Below, one piece after another: positions 62,557 to 64,000 of a stretch of 64,000 nucleotides of DNA. The notes under the pieces were generated by a model. It saw nothing but the letters and a program-made list of their open reading frames with translations, searched no databases and was not told the origin of the DNA. This DNA comes from Sphingomonas citri (GTDB taxonomy: Bacteria; Pseudomonadota; Alphaproteobacteria; Sphingomonadales; Sphingomonadaceae). Position 1 is the stretch's first letter. Every line of letters begins with the position of its first letter. The DNA is taken from contig NZ_JAHXZN010000004.1 in NCBI RefSeq assembly GCF_019429485.1, positions 62,001 through 126,000 on the forward strand, in the 5' to 3' direction. The translations under genes and the position numbers were made by a program.

Positions 62557-63882
62557 TCAAATTCTGAATTTCAAGCTGGTGAGCGCGCGGAATTCGTTGA
62601 TCCCCGGTCCGCGCTGCGCTCCCGAGCTCTGACGCGAGCTGTAATTGGCATCGAGGCTCAACACCCAACGGCGATTGAGCGTATAATCGAAGCCGCCGAC
62701 CGCGATGACGCCGGTGTCCTTGCGGTCGATATTCTTGAAGTTGCCGGTGAAATAATCCAGCCCGACATAGGGGACGAGATTGCGAAGCAGCTCGTGATTG
62801 ACCCGCACGCCCGTCCGGCTCGCGATATAGCCCGGCGATCCGCGGATCGCGGCTTCCTCTGGCTGACGTGAGGCGACGGCCGAGATGGTCGTGAGCGGCG
62901 AGAGGTAATAATCGGCGCGCAGATCGATAGCGATGCCGCCGATCGGCACGAACACCGGACTGGCGTAGGTACGACGAAAATAGCCGACGCCACCGGCGAC
63001 GCGCAACAGCTCGCTGACGTCCGCGATCGCACCCGCACCACCGCGCCACTCGCTGCTGGTGCGATCGTCGAGCGGGTTCGTAGTGACGTAATCGGTGCGC
63101 CGGTAGGTGCCCTGCGCGAAGATCGAATTGTCCGGACTAAGCTGGTACTCGGCGCGCACGGTGCCGCGGTAGACGTCGCGGTCGCGGAACGAGAGGTCGA
63201 GCCGCGTTCCCGTGGTACTTACCGTGTCATTGTAACGGAAGCTGTTGAAGTCACCGCTGAAAGTCCAGCGAAGACGATTGGTGACGACCGCCGCGCGTAG
63301 CATGCCACGCGCCTGATCGACCGCGACGGAGCCCGCCCCGTTGACCGGGAAGTTCGCTTCCTGCTGGCTCTCATAAGTGCGACGATACGAGGCAGCGCCG
63401 CTGACCTGGCTGTCGCCGTAGACGTCGAGCCGCCCGCTCAACTCGGCGAGGAAACCGTCCTCGTCGCGCGGCGAGGTCCAGCGGTAGCGCACGCCCGTGT
63501 AGTTCACCACGCCGCGCAACTCATGCCGGCCCCAGTCGCTGCGGAGCGTCAACTGCGGCGTCACCACCGCAAACGTGTCCGAGCGCGGGTTCGCCGACGC
63601 GCCGACCACGTTGGTGGTGAGCCCGATGCCCGCGCTCACGTCGGGGTAGAGTCGGAAGCTGCCGAGCGGCAGGCCGACCGGCGCGAGCTCGGGCTTCTGA
63701 CGCTCGAGCACACCCTGGTTGCGCCCGGTCTGCGTCGTCAGCGGGATCTCGGAGTCGAGCAGCTGGCCGAACACCTGCGCGTCGGCAGCACCCGGCCAAG
63801 CCGCACCCGCCGCGAGCAGCGCGCTGACCAGCGGTGCGTTCGCCGCCGCGGATCGACGCGCGCGCGAGAGAGCGCCGCGCAT
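62557..63882 (-). CDS. Outer-membrane beta-barrel protein of the export cluster
   Basis: The 441-residue protein has a signal peptide (cleavage after ADA, residue about 35) and many alternating beta-strands, ending in the outer-membrane-type signal LTSLKFRI. It resembles the BBP2-type beta-barrels found in polysaccharide export loci. Its ATG overlaps the wza-like stop by one base (TGATG), supporting a shared role in export. Confidence 0.87.
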   Translation of the reverse strand: MRGALSRARRSAAANAPLVSALLAAGAAWPGAADAQVFGQLLDSEIPLTTQTGRNQGVLERQKPELAPVGLPLGSFRLYPDVSAGIGLTTNVVGASANPRSDTFAVVTPQLTLRSDWGRHELRGVVNYTGVRYRWTSPRDEDGFLAELSGRLDVYGDSQVSGAASYRRTYESQQEANFPVNGAGSVAVDQARGMLRAAVVTNRLRWTFSGDFNSFRYNDTVSTTGTRLDLSFRDRDVYRGTVRAEYQLSPDNSIFAQGTYRRTDYVTTNPLDDRTSSEWRGGAGAIADVSELLRVAGGVGYFRRTYASPVFVPIGGIAIDLRADYYLSPLTTISAVASRQPEEAAIRGSPGYIASRTGVRVNHELLRNLVPYVGLDYFTGNFKNIDRKDTGVIAVGGFDYTLNRRWVLSLDANYSSRQSSGAQRGPGINEFRALTSLKFRI

Positions 63883-64000
63883 CAGAAGTAGCGCTCGCCG
63901 ACTCTGATCGTGTCACCCGGCTGGATCAGCAGGTCGTTGGTCACTTTGACGCGATATTCCTGCGGATCGCCCTCACGCTTGACGAACACCTCGCCCTTCT
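63882..64000 (-). CDS. Polysaccharide export protein (Wza-like), 3' end only
   Basis: Only the last 39 codons are in the window (KGEVFVKREGDPQEYRVKVT, then NDLLIQPGDTIRVGERYF). The IQPGDTIRVGERYF ending is typical of Wza/KpsD-type outer-membrane export channels with SLBB domains. The gene continues past the window edge, so the rest cannot be judged. Confidence 0.85.
   Translation of the reverse strand, partial: KGEVFVKREGDPQEYRVKVTNDLLIQPGDTIRVGERYF

Overview
The window reads as chromosomal DNA of a high-GC alphaproteobacterium, most likely a Sphingomonas-type member of the Sphingomonadaceae. This is an inference from a PEP-CTERM protein with a VPEPATW..MIAGLG tail, a 44-residue aa3-oxidase subunit IV gene beside a split pntAA/pntAB/pntB set, a Sphingomonas-like exopolysaccharide export cluster, and several families of intergenic palindromes. 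No database search was run; all product names rest on motifs read from the translations.

Layout. 0.06-0.9 kb: a tiny secreted YD-repeat (Rhs-like) protein coupled to a secreted four-cysteine protein. 0.9-12.9 kb: regulator/enzyme pairs: LysR with an NAD-binding epimerase-like protein; GntR with a DadA-like oxidoreductase and an Xaa-Pro peptidase; a DRGH endonuclease; a haloperoxidase-like hydrolase; aldo/keto reductases with AraC and LysR regulators. 12.9-19.5 kb: hemW, a fused permease/binding-protein ABC importer, an SDR, a pterin dehydratase, and a minimal zinc protease coupled to ccmA-ccmB. 19.5-24.0 kb: an FNR/FixK-type box, a PEP-CTERM protein, a GT-C-type membrane protein with GtrA, and an NtrC-type regulator with GAFPGA in place of GAFTGA. 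24.1-28.7 kb: coxIV-like gene and the pnt transhydrogenase operon, interrupted by a palindromic repeat plus a DUF559 gene.

28.7-33.2 kb looks less codon-biased and gene-poor. It holds a membrane acyltransferase and a Wzy-like polymerase, and ends at tRNA-Val(TAC). A decayed copy of the tRNA leader and 5' half lies 2.5 kb upstream of that tRNA. 33.2-35.0 kb is a compact unknown operon: LuxR-type HTH protein with a C-terminal membrane segment, a small protein, a membrane protein and a MarR-like protein.

35.1-53.4 kb is mostly housekeeping: DUF6456, dapF-like, SirB1, gloA-gloB, TPR and hydrolase genes, an Asp/Asn beta-hydroxylase divergent from a sulfotransferase-like gene, twin small secreted proteins, a TPR-sulfotransferase, oligopeptidase B, DedA, a thioesterase, an HD-GYP/GGDEF pair, a soluble chemoreceptor-like protein and a DUF985 cupin. 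53.4-64.0 kb is an exopolysaccharide block on the minus strand: phosphatase, Wzy-like polymerase, Gfo/Idh oxidoreductase, aldo/keto reductase, GT2, flippase, Wzz/BY-kinase fusion, outer-membrane beta-barrel, and the 3' end of a wza-like export gene cut by the window edge. The gene order suggests synthesis, flipping, polymerisation and export of one polymer, with most glycosyltransferases lying outside the window.
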